Source: Bacillus glycinifermentans
Lineage (GTDB): Bacteria; Bacillota; Bacilli; Bacillales; Bacillaceae
Length of the DNA stretch: 64,000 bases
Direction of reading: 5' to 3'
Assembly: GCF_001042475.2 (NCBI RefSeq)
Contig: NZ_LECW02000045.1
Location: 62,001 to 126,000 of the forward strand
This document shows, in pieces, positions 19,056 through 26,518 of this stretch; the stretch's first letter is position 1, and every line of letters begins with the position of its first letter. Position numbers and translations under genes: made by a program. The notes under the pieces were generated by a model. The model did no database searches, was not told where the DNA came from, and was given only the letters and a program-made list of their open reading frames with translations.

Positions 19056-19253
19056 AAACTCAATACGTAGCAGGCCATGATTACTGTGGGTCGTACTTAT
19101 AGCAGGGGAAGCTTCTGAAGAGACCGCGGAAGGGTTTTACAATCTTAAGCAGTATTTGTCGTGCTGATGATTGTCAGCGGCACAAATATGATTTGTTATT
19201 CTTATGACCACGAGATTGGAGGACATCCGATCTCTTTGTTATGGGGCTTTTTA
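19056..19253 (+). ncRNA. degenerate copy of glycine riboswitch leader
   Basis: About 200 bases closely resemble 21391-21620: GCTTCTG-A-AGAGACCGCGGA, the hairpin TTTGTCGTGCTGA ... TCAGCGGCACAAAT, and the GAGATTGGAGGACATCC terminator arm. The segments carrying GGCGCCGAAGG and CAGGCAAAAGGACAGAAG of the functional aptamer are deleted, and the terminator arm reads GATCTC with its T-run broken by G. No gene follows. It is therefore a dead leader. Confidence 0.8.
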
Positions 19254-19370
19254 TCAACGTCAAGAACTTGACCACCGAAGCGTTCAGCGACAATCCCTGT
19301 GCGGATGCCTTTACGGGCAGGGTGGATAGCTGCATTTGCACCAGCCGTACCATAAGTCGTCAATAAGGTT
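19254..19370 (-). pseudogene. ahpF fragment, FAD-domain start
   Basis: About 100 bases align with 24105-24215 of intact ahpF (shared runs include CGAAGCGTTCAGCGACAAT and TGTGCGGATGCCTTTACGGG). On the minus strand they encode a stop-ridden version of the dinucleotide-binding region around VVGGGPAGASAAIYAARKG. It abuts the dead riboswitch copy. Confidence 0.8.
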
Positions 19371-19384
19371 TACGCTAAAAAAAT

Positions 19385-19422
19385 AACAGCACCTTCAAAT
19401 TTGACGGAGAGGTGCTGTTTTG
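19385..19422. terminator. terminator-like hairpin
   Basis: AACAGCACCT/AGGTGCTGTT stem with 15-base loop followed by TTT and preceded by A-rich sequence, so it could act in either direction. No live gene ends here. Confidence 0.55.
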
Positions 19423-19567
19423 TCATTTGAATGCATGAATGGTTGTTGTTTTTGCTTTATGCTGAATTTGCTTTTTTGCTCAACCAAGTTTTTCTTATCC
19501 GAATGAAGAAAAAGAATGATCAAATACGAAAAATGACTGAATTCCGGCACTTACGCTTTTGCTTACT

Positions 19568-20170
19568 TTAATATTCTCCTTTAATGACAAAATAGGAGCC
19601 CCTAATGGTTCCAGCTAATTTAGACCTCTGCCTAGCGAACTTAAACTTTCCTTCTAACTCCTTTGGTACCTTCATCCCCTCAGAAAGCTTAAACCCAACG
19701 GCCCGCTTTTTAGGATCTTCAATCGTATACATGACGTTGACTGCAAGACCATCCCCATAAAAAACATAGGCAAAATTCTTTGCTTCCGGCAAGACTTGAC
19801 CGAAGGCAATGCCAGTAAGCTTATTGCTCAACTCATCAGCCGTCTTCCCTTCCCCTTTAACAACCAGGTATTTCCCCTTAGGGAATTGGATAACTCTGGT
19901 TTCTCCCGCCACCGACGCCTCTGCCTCTGTCATCACGCCAGCATAATGCATCATCTTGTTGTTTACCGCTTCGTTCACGGCAAAAATATAGTCATTTGTA
20001 GCTATGGCTTTTAAAGTGTCAAACCTTCCATCTTGTTTGACGGCCTCCCAAAAGTCTGCCTTTTCCTTATTTATGCCAGCAGAATCTGTGTAATCGCTCT
20101 CAAGCTCTGTTCCAATACCAAAAACGGTAAAGCTGTCTTTTTCCTCCAGCGTGTAATTTTTCATATTCAA
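19568..20170 (-). CDS. GyrI-like effector-binding protein (YobU-like)
   Basis: A 200-residue protein resembling the AraC effector-binding/GyrI-like (SOUL-type) small-molecule-binding fold, without a DNA-binding domain. Typical segments are FTVFGIGTELE near the start, FPKGKYLVVKGEGKTADEL in the middle and a C-terminal IRGSYFVIKGEY. It is divergent from a WYL-type regulator, the same arrangement I recall for yobU/yobV of B. subtilis. It may sequester or degrade a ligand sensed by the partner. Confidence 0.7.
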   Translation of the reverse strand: MNMKNYTLEEKDSFTVFGIGTELESDYTDSAGINKEKADFWEAVKQDGRFDTLKAIATNDYIFAVNEAVNNKMMHYAGVMTEAEASVAGETRVIQFPKGKYLVVKGEGKTADELSNKLTGIAFGQVLPEAKNFAYVFYGDGLAVNVMYTIEDPKKRAVGFKLSEGMKVPKELEGKFKFARQRSKLAGTIRGSYFVIKGEY

Positions 20171-20273
20171 AACCTTCCTCTTTTTAAAATAATCAAATGA
20201 TTTGTCTTTTCACTTGATGCGTTTATAATAACCTTAAATCATGTCAAAAAATGATACTGTTTAGGAGGCCCCG

Positions 20274-21237
20274 ATGAAAAAAGTTGAACGGATTAATATC
20301 ATCATGCGGTATATCAACAACCGCGCCCACTTTACAATTTCTGAAATCATGCAGGAATTTCACATCTCTCGTTCGACAGCTATCAGGGATATCAGGGAAA
20401 TTGAAGCTATGGGGATGCCGCTTGTTGCTGAAGTTGGAAGGAGCGGGGGTTATTTTGTCATGAACCACTCTGTCCTGCCCGCTGTTCGCTTTACCGATAA
20501 TGAGATTAAAGCTCTTTTTATTGCTTTTATGGCTACAAGAAATCAACAACTCCCTTATCTAAAGAGCCGTCAGTCTTTAGCTGAAAAATTACTGGGCCTT
20601 ATCTCAGAAAACCAGCAAGAGACCCTGTTTTTTTAAAAATCGAATCTTGCTTTTTGAAGGGACAAACCCCAATAATCCCGACCTGCTTGAGCTTTCAGAT
20701 CTCCCCTATCCCATGTTAGAAAAACTCATCCAGCTCCTTCTTTTGGATAGCTATTTATTGATTACCATCAAAGAAGAGAAGGTAATAAAGACTTATCCCA
20801 TTTATCTCCTGCACCTTTATCATGAAAAAGGCCTTTGGCTGATTGAAGGCTTTGACTTAAAGGATGTAAGGAGGAGGATTTTCCCTGTGGACAATCTTAC
20901 CAATGTCAAACCATACTCTGCGAAAAAAAGAATAAGTAAGAAAAAGATTTTAGAGAAACTAAGTAAGCAGGAAGAAGTAATCAACCTTGTCCTTGAACTT
21001 GGTCCACAGGCGATTGCCCAATTCAAAAAATATCATCCTTTAAAAATTTCAATTTCCTATACGAATCCTTATCAAACCGCAGCCATTCTAAAGACTTTTA
21101 TCAATGTGAATCATCCCGAAGAATTGTCCGAAATAACAAATTGGCTGCTTTTCATAGGTGAAGATATCAAGGTCAGGGAAGTACCAGAAGAAGTATTAGA
21201 AGGTTTACAAGAGAGATTATGCTTATTCTGCCCATAA
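20274..21237 (+). pseudogene. HTH-WYL transcription regulator (YobV-like), frameshifted
   Basis: Two adjoining frames make one DeoR-like HTH/WYL regulator of about 320 codons. The first (20274-20636) has the helix-turn-helix FTISEIMQEFHISRSTAIRD. The second (from about 20638) carries the WYL ligand-binding and C-terminal domain, with YLLHLYHEKGLWLIEGFDL and RIFPVDNLTNV. They are broken by a run of seven T (20628-20634); with six T the protein would read QQETLFFKNRILLFEGTN straight through. This may be a mutation, a phase-variable or slippage-rescued tract, or a sequencing error. Confidence 0.8.
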
Positions 21238-21444
21238 GCAGTGCCAGTTAAACCCTAATTTTCGAAAGAATATTGTCGCTAGTATAGGTGAGTTTAAGAA
21301 TACTAGCGTTAACTATAAATAGGACCATTGACAAATCACTCAACCTCTATTAAAATTAAAAGTTATCCGATAGTAATCATCTCTATCGAAAAACTCAATA
21401 CATGCAAGCTATGATTGCTGTGGGTCGCACTACAGCAGGAGCAG

Positions 21445-21510
21445 CTTCTGGAGAGACCGCGGAATTCTGCGGCGCCGAAGGGTTCACAATCTCAGGCAAA
21501 AGGACAGAAG
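21445..21510 (+). ncRNA. glycine riboswitch aptamer (singlet)
   Basis: Closing stem CTTCTG (21445-21450)/CAGAAG (21505-21510) encloses GGAGAGACCGCGG, GCGGCGCCGAAGGG and CTCAGGCAAAAGGACAG, the hallmark conserved blocks of the glycine riboswitch. Only one aptamer is clear; the sequence just upstream may be a ghost aptamer. It is followed by a GTGCTGA/TCAGCGGCAC hairpin and a terminator before the permease gene, so transcription of the permease should respond to glycine. Confidence 0.88.
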
Positions 21511-21582
21511 AGTACCGAATATGTATTTGTCGTGCTGATGATTGTCAGCGGCACAAATATATTTTGATATTCTTATGACCGC

Positions 21583-21612
21583 GAGATTGGAGGACATCCA
21601 ATCTCTTTTTTT
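21583..21612 (+). terminator. riboswitch expression-platform terminator
   Basis: Perfect 9-bp stem GAGATTGGA/TCCAATCTC, 5-base loop, followed by seven T, 50 bases before the permease start. This is the on/off element of the glycine riboswitch. Confidence 0.85.
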
Positions 21613-21664
21613 ATGGGCTTTTTTACTGCTCGTCGTTCACTAAAGAGGCAAGGAGGAGTTTGAT

Positions 21665-23017
21665 GTGGAACAGCGGGAATTAAAGAGGGACTTATCCAAT
21701 CGGCACGTACAGCTTATCGCTATTGGCGGGACGATTGGCACCGGGTTGTTTTTAGGCTCCGGTAAGGCGATTCAATTGGCAGGTCCTTCTATCATCTTTG
21801 CGTATTTCATTGTAGGTATTGCGCTTTTTTTCGTGATGCGGGCGCTGGGAGAATTGCTGTTATCTAAAGCGGGTTATCAATCGTTAACCGATATTGCCGA
21901 GGAGTATCTGGGGCCGCGTGCGGCGTTTGTCACCGGGTGGACCTATTGGTTTTGCTGGATTATGACGGCTATGGCGGATGTGATTGCCGTCGGTGTCTAT
22001 GTGAAATATTGGTTTGATATTCCGCAGTGGGTCCCTGCACTTATCTGTTTACTCATTTTATTAGGGCTCAATCTGTTGACTGTCAAGCTTTTTGGAGAAT
22101 TGGAATTTTGGTTCGCTTTAATAAAGGTGATCACGATTCTTGCGTTAATTGTCATCGGTGTTATTTTGCTGGTGATCGGGTTTAAGACGCATACAGGAAC
22201 GGTTTCGGTTACCAACCTTTGGGAGCATGGCGGTTTGTTTCCAAACGGATTTTCAGGCTTTTTGCTTTCTTTCCAAATGGTGATCTTTGCATATGTCGGT
22301 GTGGAATTAGTAGGTGTATCGGCGGCGGAAACGTCGAACCCGAAAAAAAATATTCCATCGGCTATTAATAAAATTCCTTTACGGATTTTATTTTTCTACG
22401 TCGGCGCGCTTATCGTCTTACTATGTATTAACCCTTGGATGGAACTGAATGCAGCGGAAAGTCCTTTTGTGAAAACCTTCAGCTTAGTCGGCATCCCGCT
22501 TGCCGCGGGAATCATTAATTTTGTTGTATTAACGTCAGCCGCGTCTGCTTGTAACAGCGGGATGTTTTCAACAAGCCGGATTCTGTACAATTTAAGTAAA
22601 ACGAAACAGGGCCCGGCCAATTTTGCGAAGCTGAATAAAAACCATGTGCCGAGTCACGCGTTATGGGTATCAACCATTGTCCTGTCAGCAGGAGCGCTAT
22701 TAAGCAAACTGATACCGGAACAAGCCTTTGGCATCGTGACAACCATCAGCGCGATTTGTTTCATATGGGTGTGGGGTGTGATTCTTGTCAGCCATATCAG
22801 ATACAGGAAAACCCGTCCGCACTTACACGCAGCATCAACATTCAAAGCGCCATTCGCGCCGTTTATCAATTATGTTGTCCTGGCGATGTTTGCGGTCATT
22901 CTCATAATTATGCTGTTTGCGGATGCGACTCGCCCGGCCTTGCTGCTGACTCCTCTATGGTTTATTTTATTGTTTATTTTATTTTGGATGAAAAAAAACA
23001 GGACAAAAAGAACATGA
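21665..23017 (+). CDS. APC amino-acid permease (CycA/AlaP-like)
   Basis: Amino-acid/proton symporter of 450 residues with about 12 membrane segments, AAT family of the APC superfamily. The N-terminus is diagnostic: RHVQLIAIGGTIGTGLFLGSG, then AGPSIIFAYFIVG and ALGELLLS. Other family segments are VGVSAAETSNPKKNIPSAI and SACNSGMFSTSRILYNL. The closest kinds are D-serine/D-alanine/glycine and alanine transporters. Starts at GTG 21665 behind AAGGAGGAG. A glycine riboswitch controls it, which supports glycine (and alanine/serine) as substrate. Whether it imports or exports in vivo cannot be read from sequence. Confidence 0.88.
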   Translation: MEQRELKRDLSNRHVQLIAIGGTIGTGLFLGSGKAIQLAGPSIIFAYFIVGIALFFVMRALGELLLSKAGYQSLTDIAEEYLGPRAAFVTGWTYWFCWIMTAMADVIAVGVYVKYWFDIPQWVPALICLLILLGLNLLTVKLFGELEFWFALIKVITILALIVIGVILLVIGFKTHTGTVSVTNLWEHGGLFPNGFSGFLLSFQMVIFAYVGVELVGVSAAETSNPKKNIPSAINKIPLRILFFYVGALIVLLCINPWMELNAAESPFVKTFSLVGIPLAAGIINFVVLTSAASACNSGMFSTSRILYNLSKTKQGPANFAKLNKNHVPSHALWVSTIVLSAGALLSKLIPEQAFGIVTTISAICFIWVWGVILVSHIRYRKTRPHLHAASTFKAPFAPFINYVVLAMFAVILIIMLFADATRPALLLTPLWFILLFILFWMKKNRTKRT

Positions 23018-23040
23018 TGAGTCAAATTAAATCTCTTGAA

Positions 23041-23080
23041 AAAGACGGTGTACTGCATGCAGTATGCCGTCTTTATTTTT
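23041..23080 (+). terminator. terminator of the permease gene
   Basis: AAAGACGG ... TACTGCATGCAGTA ... CCGTCTTT stem followed by ATTTTT. Confidence 0.85.
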
Positions 23081-23144
23081 AATTAACCGTTTCCTTTTAT
23101 AGGTTTATATTTAATGTAGACATGAGAACGAGAGGAATGGAGTC

Positions 23145-23267
23145 ATGGAATACAATTCATACATGAATGGACAATCGCAATATCCCGCTTGGTCCTATCC
23201 GTACAATTTGATCATATGGAAATGTTTGTCGGCCATGATGTGAAGTTCTATTTATATGGGTTATAAC
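23145..23267 (+). CDS. small Tyr/Asn-rich hypothetical protein
   Basis: A 40-codon frame, ATG preceded by GAGAGGAATGGA at good spacing. The product is rich in Tyr, Asn, Gln and Ser in its first half (MEYNSYMNGQSQYPAWSYPY), then a more hydrophobic tail (IIWKMFVGHDVKFYLYGL). This resembles the composition of small spore-coat proteins, but I do not recognise it. It may be an internally deleted relic of a longer coat-like protein. Confidence 0.4.
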
Positions 23268-23270
23268 ATA

Positions 23271-23311
23271 AAAAAGCGCCATACTGCCGTTTAAGCAGCA
23301 TAGCGCCTTTC
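23271..23311 (-). terminator. terminator of ahpCF
   Basis: On the minus strand GGCGCTATGCTGC ... GGCAGTATGGCGC forms a long imperfect stem followed by TTTTTT, directly after the ahpF stop. Confidence 0.85.
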
Positions 23312-23314
23312 GTG

Positions 23315-24844
23315 TTAGTTCCGGATCAAATAATCAAACGCTCCTAACGCAGCATTCGCACCAGATCCCATCGAAATGATGATTTGGTTATACGGGCTGT
23401 CTGTGCAGTCGCCTGCAGCGAATAGGCCTGGGATGGTTGTTTCGCCGCGTTTGTCGACTACGATTTCGCCGATGCGGTTGCGTTCGACGGTTTCAGGCAG
23501 CCATTCCGTGTTTGGTACGAGACCGATTTGGACGAAGACGCCTTGGAGTTCGACGTGTTTTTCCGCTCCAGTTTCACGGTCTACGTAAGTGATGCCGTTT
23601 ACGTTTTCTTCGCCTGTGATTTCTTTTGTCTGTGCGTTTTTCACGACAGTCACGTTAGGGAGGCTGTAGAGACGTTTTTGCAGAACTTCGTCAGCTTTCA
23701 GCTCCGGCGCGAACTCAAGAACAGTGACATGGTTGACGATGCCTGCAAGGTCAATCGCTGCTTCGATTCCGGAGTTGCCGCCGCCGATGACGGCTACGTC
23801 TTTGCCTTCAAACAAAGGTCCGTCACAGTGAGGGCAGTATGCGACACCTTTGTTTTTGAACTCTTGTTCGCCAGGTACGCCGATATTGCGCCAGCGCGCT
23901 CCTGTTGAAAGGATCACGGTTTTGCTTTTCAGAACAGCGCCGTTTTCGAGTTCAAGCTCGAACAGATCTTTTTTCTCGAGATGTTTTGCGCGCTGAAGGT
24001 TCATGACGTCAATATCATAATCCTTCACGTGTTCTTCGAGGCTTGCTGCAAGCTTCGGTCCTTCGGTGCGTTTTACGCTGATGAAGTTCTCGATGCTCAT
24101 CGTGTCAAGGACCTGACCGCCGAAGCGTTCAGCGACAATACCTGTGCGGATGCCTTTACGGGCCGCATAGATCGCTGCGCTTGCACCGGCAGGACCGCCG
24201 CCGACGACAAGGACGTCGAACGGATCTTTGTCAGAAAGCTCAGAGGCATCTGTGCCGCTGCCCATCTTCGCAAGAATCTCTTCGATTGTCATGCGGCCGC
24301 TTCCGAATGATTCGCCGTTCAGAAATACGGTCGGCACTGCCATGATGTTTTTGCTTTCGACTTCAGATTTGTATGCCGCACCGTCGATCATGGTGTGTGT
24401 GATATTCGGGTTGAGCACGCTCATCATGTTCAAAGCTTGGACAACGTCAGGACAGTTGTGGCATGTCAGGCTGATATAAGATTCAAAGTGGTATTCGCCG
24501 CTGATGTTCTTGATTTGATCGATGATTTTTTGATCGACTTTAGGCGGTCTTCCGCTCACTTGCAAAAGCGCCAGTACTAATGAAGTGAATTCGTGTCCGA
24601 GCGGTACACCGGCGAATGTGATGCCGGTTTCTTCTCCGGCACGATTGACGCTGAAGCTTGGCGTTCTGTTTAATTGCGCTTTTTCGACAGTGACTTTGGA
24701 TGACATGGAAGCCAGCTCTTCAACGAGAGCCAGCATATCCTTGGAGACGTCATCTTCGCCTGCGCTAACTTTGAGAACAATGTCATTCTCAATTAGCTGC
24801 ATGTATTGGTTTAATTGTGCTTTGATATTTGCTTCAAGTACCAA
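23315..24844 (-). CDS. ahpF: alkyl hydroperoxide reductase subunit F
   Basis: NADH-dependent flavoprotein of 509 residues that reduces AhpC. The N-terminal double-thioredoxin domain carries the redox pair in SLTCHNCPDVVQ. The FAD and NAD(P)H domains show VVGGGPAGASAAIYAARKG at about 213, the second redox pair in YCPHCDGPLF, VIGGGNSGIEAA, and the C-terminal FAD motif GLFAAGDCTDSPYNQII. It is the second gene of the ahpCF operon, 13 bases after ahpC. Pieces of a second copy flank fbp at 16.2 and 19.3 kb. Confidence 0.96.
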   Translation of the reverse strand: MVLEANIKAQLNQYMQLIENDIVLKVSAGEDDVSKDMLALVEELASMSSKVTVEKAQLNRTPSFSVNRAGEETGITFAGVPLGHEFTSLVLALLQVSGRPPKVDQKIIDQIKNISGEYHFESYISLTCHNCPDVVQALNMMSVLNPNITHTMIDGAAYKSEVESKNIMAVPTVFLNGESFGSGRMTIEEILAKMGSGTDASELSDKDPFDVLVVGGGPAGASAAIYAARKGIRTGIVAERFGGQVLDTMSIENFISVKRTEGPKLAASLEEHVKDYDIDVMNLQRAKHLEKKDLFELELENGAVLKSKTVILSTGARWRNIGVPGEQEFKNKGVAYCPHCDGPLFEGKDVAVIGGGNSGIEAAIDLAGIVNHVTVLEFAPELKADEVLQKRLYSLPNVTVVKNAQTKEITGEENVNGITYVDRETGAEKHVELQGVFVQIGLVPNTEWLPETVERNRIGEIVVDKRGETTIPGLFAAGDCTDSPYNQIIISMGSGANAALGAFDYLIRN

Positions 24845-24857
24845 TTGAATGCACTCC

Positions 24858-25421
24858 TTAGATTTTGCCTACCAGGTCAAGGCTTGGCGTAAGGGTTTCA
24901 GAACCTTCTTCCCATTTAGCCGGGCAAACTTCACCTGGGTTTTGACGAACGTATTGTGCTGCTTTCACTTTGTTGATCAGGATGCTTGCATCACGGCCGA
25001 TACCGCCGGCGTTGATTTCAACAGCTTGGATCACGCCGTCTGGATCGATAATGAATGTTCCGCGGTCAGCAAGACCGTCTTCTTCGTTAAGTACTTCAAA
25101 GTTGCGGGAGATCGTTTGAGACGGGTCACCGATCATCGCGTAAGTAATTTTGCCGATTTTTTCAGAGCTGTCATGCCAGCCTTTGTGTACGAAGTGAGTA
25201 TCAGTTGAAACAGAGTACACTTCAACGCCAAGCTCTTTTAGGGCAGCGTAATGGTTTTGAAGATCTTCAAGCTCAGTTGGGCATACGAATGAGAAATCTG
25301 CCGGATAGAAGCAGAAAATGCTCCATTGACCTTTCAGGTCCTCGTGTGTTACATCGATGAACTCACCGTTTTTGTAAGCTTTCGCTGCAAATGGTTTTAC
25401 TTCTTTTCCGATTAGAGACAT
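24858..25421 (-). CDS. ahpC: alkyl hydroperoxide reductase AhpC
   Basis: Typical two-Cys peroxiredoxin of 187 residues. The peroxidatic Cys is in [14 protein letters not shown] and the resolving Cys near the C-terminus is in [11 protein letters not shown]. It reduces H2O2 and organic peroxides in the cytoplasm and is recycled by AhpF. A GGAGGACGAT ribosome binding site precedes the ATG. A PerR-like box lies about 60 bases upstream, matching the known PerR control of ahpCF in Bacillus. Confidence 0.97.
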   Translation of the reverse strand: MSLIGKEVKPFAAKAYKNGEFIDVTHEDLKGQWSIFCFYPADFSFVCPTELEDLQNHYAALKELGVEVYSVSTDTHFVHKGWHDSSEKIGKITYAMIGDPSQTISRNFEVLNEEDGLADRGTFIIDPDGVIQAVEINAGGIGRDASILINKVKAAQYVRQNPGEVCPAKWEEGSETLTPSLDLVGKI

Positions 25422-25478
25422 AATATCGTCCTCCTATATGTTAATGTAATAAATAACAAAAGTTAAAACTTTAGTTAT

Positions 25479-25493
25479 CTAAAATAATTCTAA
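25479..25493. promoter_or_regulatory. PerR box upstream of ahpC
   Basis: CTAAAATAATTCTAA (minus strand TTAGAATTATTTTAG) matches the Per box TTATAATnATTATAA at most positions and sits upstream of the ahpC start in AT-rich promoter DNA. Confidence 0.7.
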
Positions 25494-25691
25494 TCATGTA
25501 TAAATTATTAAATAATATATTTTATTTGTCAAGGCAGAAAAACTGCATTTTTATGTTTATTTCTGCATCTGTTTCTGTTTTACCTTGCGAAGTGAAAGAG
25601 TTGTACCGGGTTTCAGCTTTAATTGTTACAATCATGTTAAAAATTATGATTCTCAATTAGTGAGTGTATTTGAGGTTGCAAGAGGGATGAT

Positions 25692-26321
25692 ATGTACAGA
25701 TCAACAAAGAAAAAAATCAGAGGCTGGAAAAGGCATAAAAGAAAAATTGACGTGTGGAAGGAGCGTCATCTTCGGCTGGATATGGAGCATGTCAGGGACC
25801 GTCACAGAGATTATGCAAAACTGTGGATACACCCTTTTTACGGCATTCCAAACGTGAATCCTCCCGATTGGTATAACCGTTTGCTAGTAAAGGCCATGAT
25901 TGACGTTTATGATGAATGGCATCGGCGAATGGAGGCTGAGAATGAAGATTTCTATTTGAAAATCTGGCTGTTTGAACACGATTTTATCGGTTCACAGATT
26001 GTGACCGCCTATAAGGAAGCGATCGATTTTTACAGCGATGCTTTTGACAAGGAGGATGGGGGTCAATCGTTTCCTATGAAACGATTCGAGCCGCTGCAAC
26101 ACGAGCTGAACCGTTTTGATTGGCAGCTTCATATTCATGCTCACTACTACTGGCTTTCAGAAATGGAGGAAGACGCGGCAGCCGGGCTTATCACCCGTGA
26201 AGATATTCTCCATATAAAAGACGTGTCTTATCAAAAAGTGACTTACGAACATGACGTATTGTATAAAGTGAAGGCGGGAAATGTCTGGATTGGCTCCTTA
26301 ACGGAAGAGCCATCCTCTTAG
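25692..26321 (+). CDS. conserved-looking hypothetical protein
   Basis: A 209-residue soluble protein I cannot assign to a family. The first 40 residues are strongly basic (KKKIRGWKRHKRKIDVWKERH), the rest rich in Trp, Tyr, His and acidic residues, for example PNVNPPDWYNRLLVK, WLFEHDFIGSQIV and LHIHAHYYWLSEMEED. There is no signal peptide or membrane segment. ATG 25692 follows GAGGGATGAT. It is a single-gene unit ending just before two strong hairpins. Confidence 0.6.
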   Translation: MYRSTKKKIRGWKRHKRKIDVWKERHLRLDMEHVRDRHRDYAKLWIHPFYGIPNVNPPDWYNRLLVKAMIDVYDEWHRRMEAENEDFYLKIWLFEHDFIGSQIVTAYKEAIDFYSDAFDKEDGGQSFPMKRFEPLQHELNRFDWQLHIHAHYYWLSEMEEDAAAGLITREDILHIKDVSYQKVTYEHDVLYKVKAGNVWIGSLTEEPSS

Positions 26322-26500
26322 GGAACGACGGTTAAGTGCCCGGACGTCCTGTCCGAACACCGCCGTCATCACGTCCTGTGAAAGTCCGATGCTCGGCTTT
26401 CCTAGACTGCAGGGTTTCGGGTCACGCTGAAAGGATGACAAAATCCTAAAACTATAAACCGTTTTAGGATTTTGTCAACAATCTAAGAGCCATCCTCTTA
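26305..26500. repeat. 16-bp direct repeat flanking an intergenic block
   Basis: AAGAGCCATCCTCTTA occurs at 26305-26320, spanning the stop codon of the preceding gene, and again at 26485-26500. The second copy forms one arm of a hairpin near the adhE stop. The 165 bases between hold no gene. Confidence 0.6.
26437..26476. terminator. strong hairpin, probable bidirectional terminator
   Basis: Perfect 16-bp inverted repeat GACAAAATCCTAAAAC/GTTTTAGGATTTTGTC with an 8-base loop, between convergent genes. A second 10-bp hairpin (GAGCCATCCT/AGGATGGCTC, 26487-26510) adjoins the adhE stop. Confidence 0.65.
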
Positions 26501-26518
26501 AGGATGGCTCAGGAATCT

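Larger units (their letters stand above)
18820..19567. other. intergenic stretch with relics
   Basis: No intact gene. It contains a degenerate glycine-riboswitch leader (19056-19253) joined directly to an ahpF fragment (19254-19370), then a terminator hairpin (19385-19422). Nothing recognisable at 18900-19050 or 19425-19560. Confidence 0.7.
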
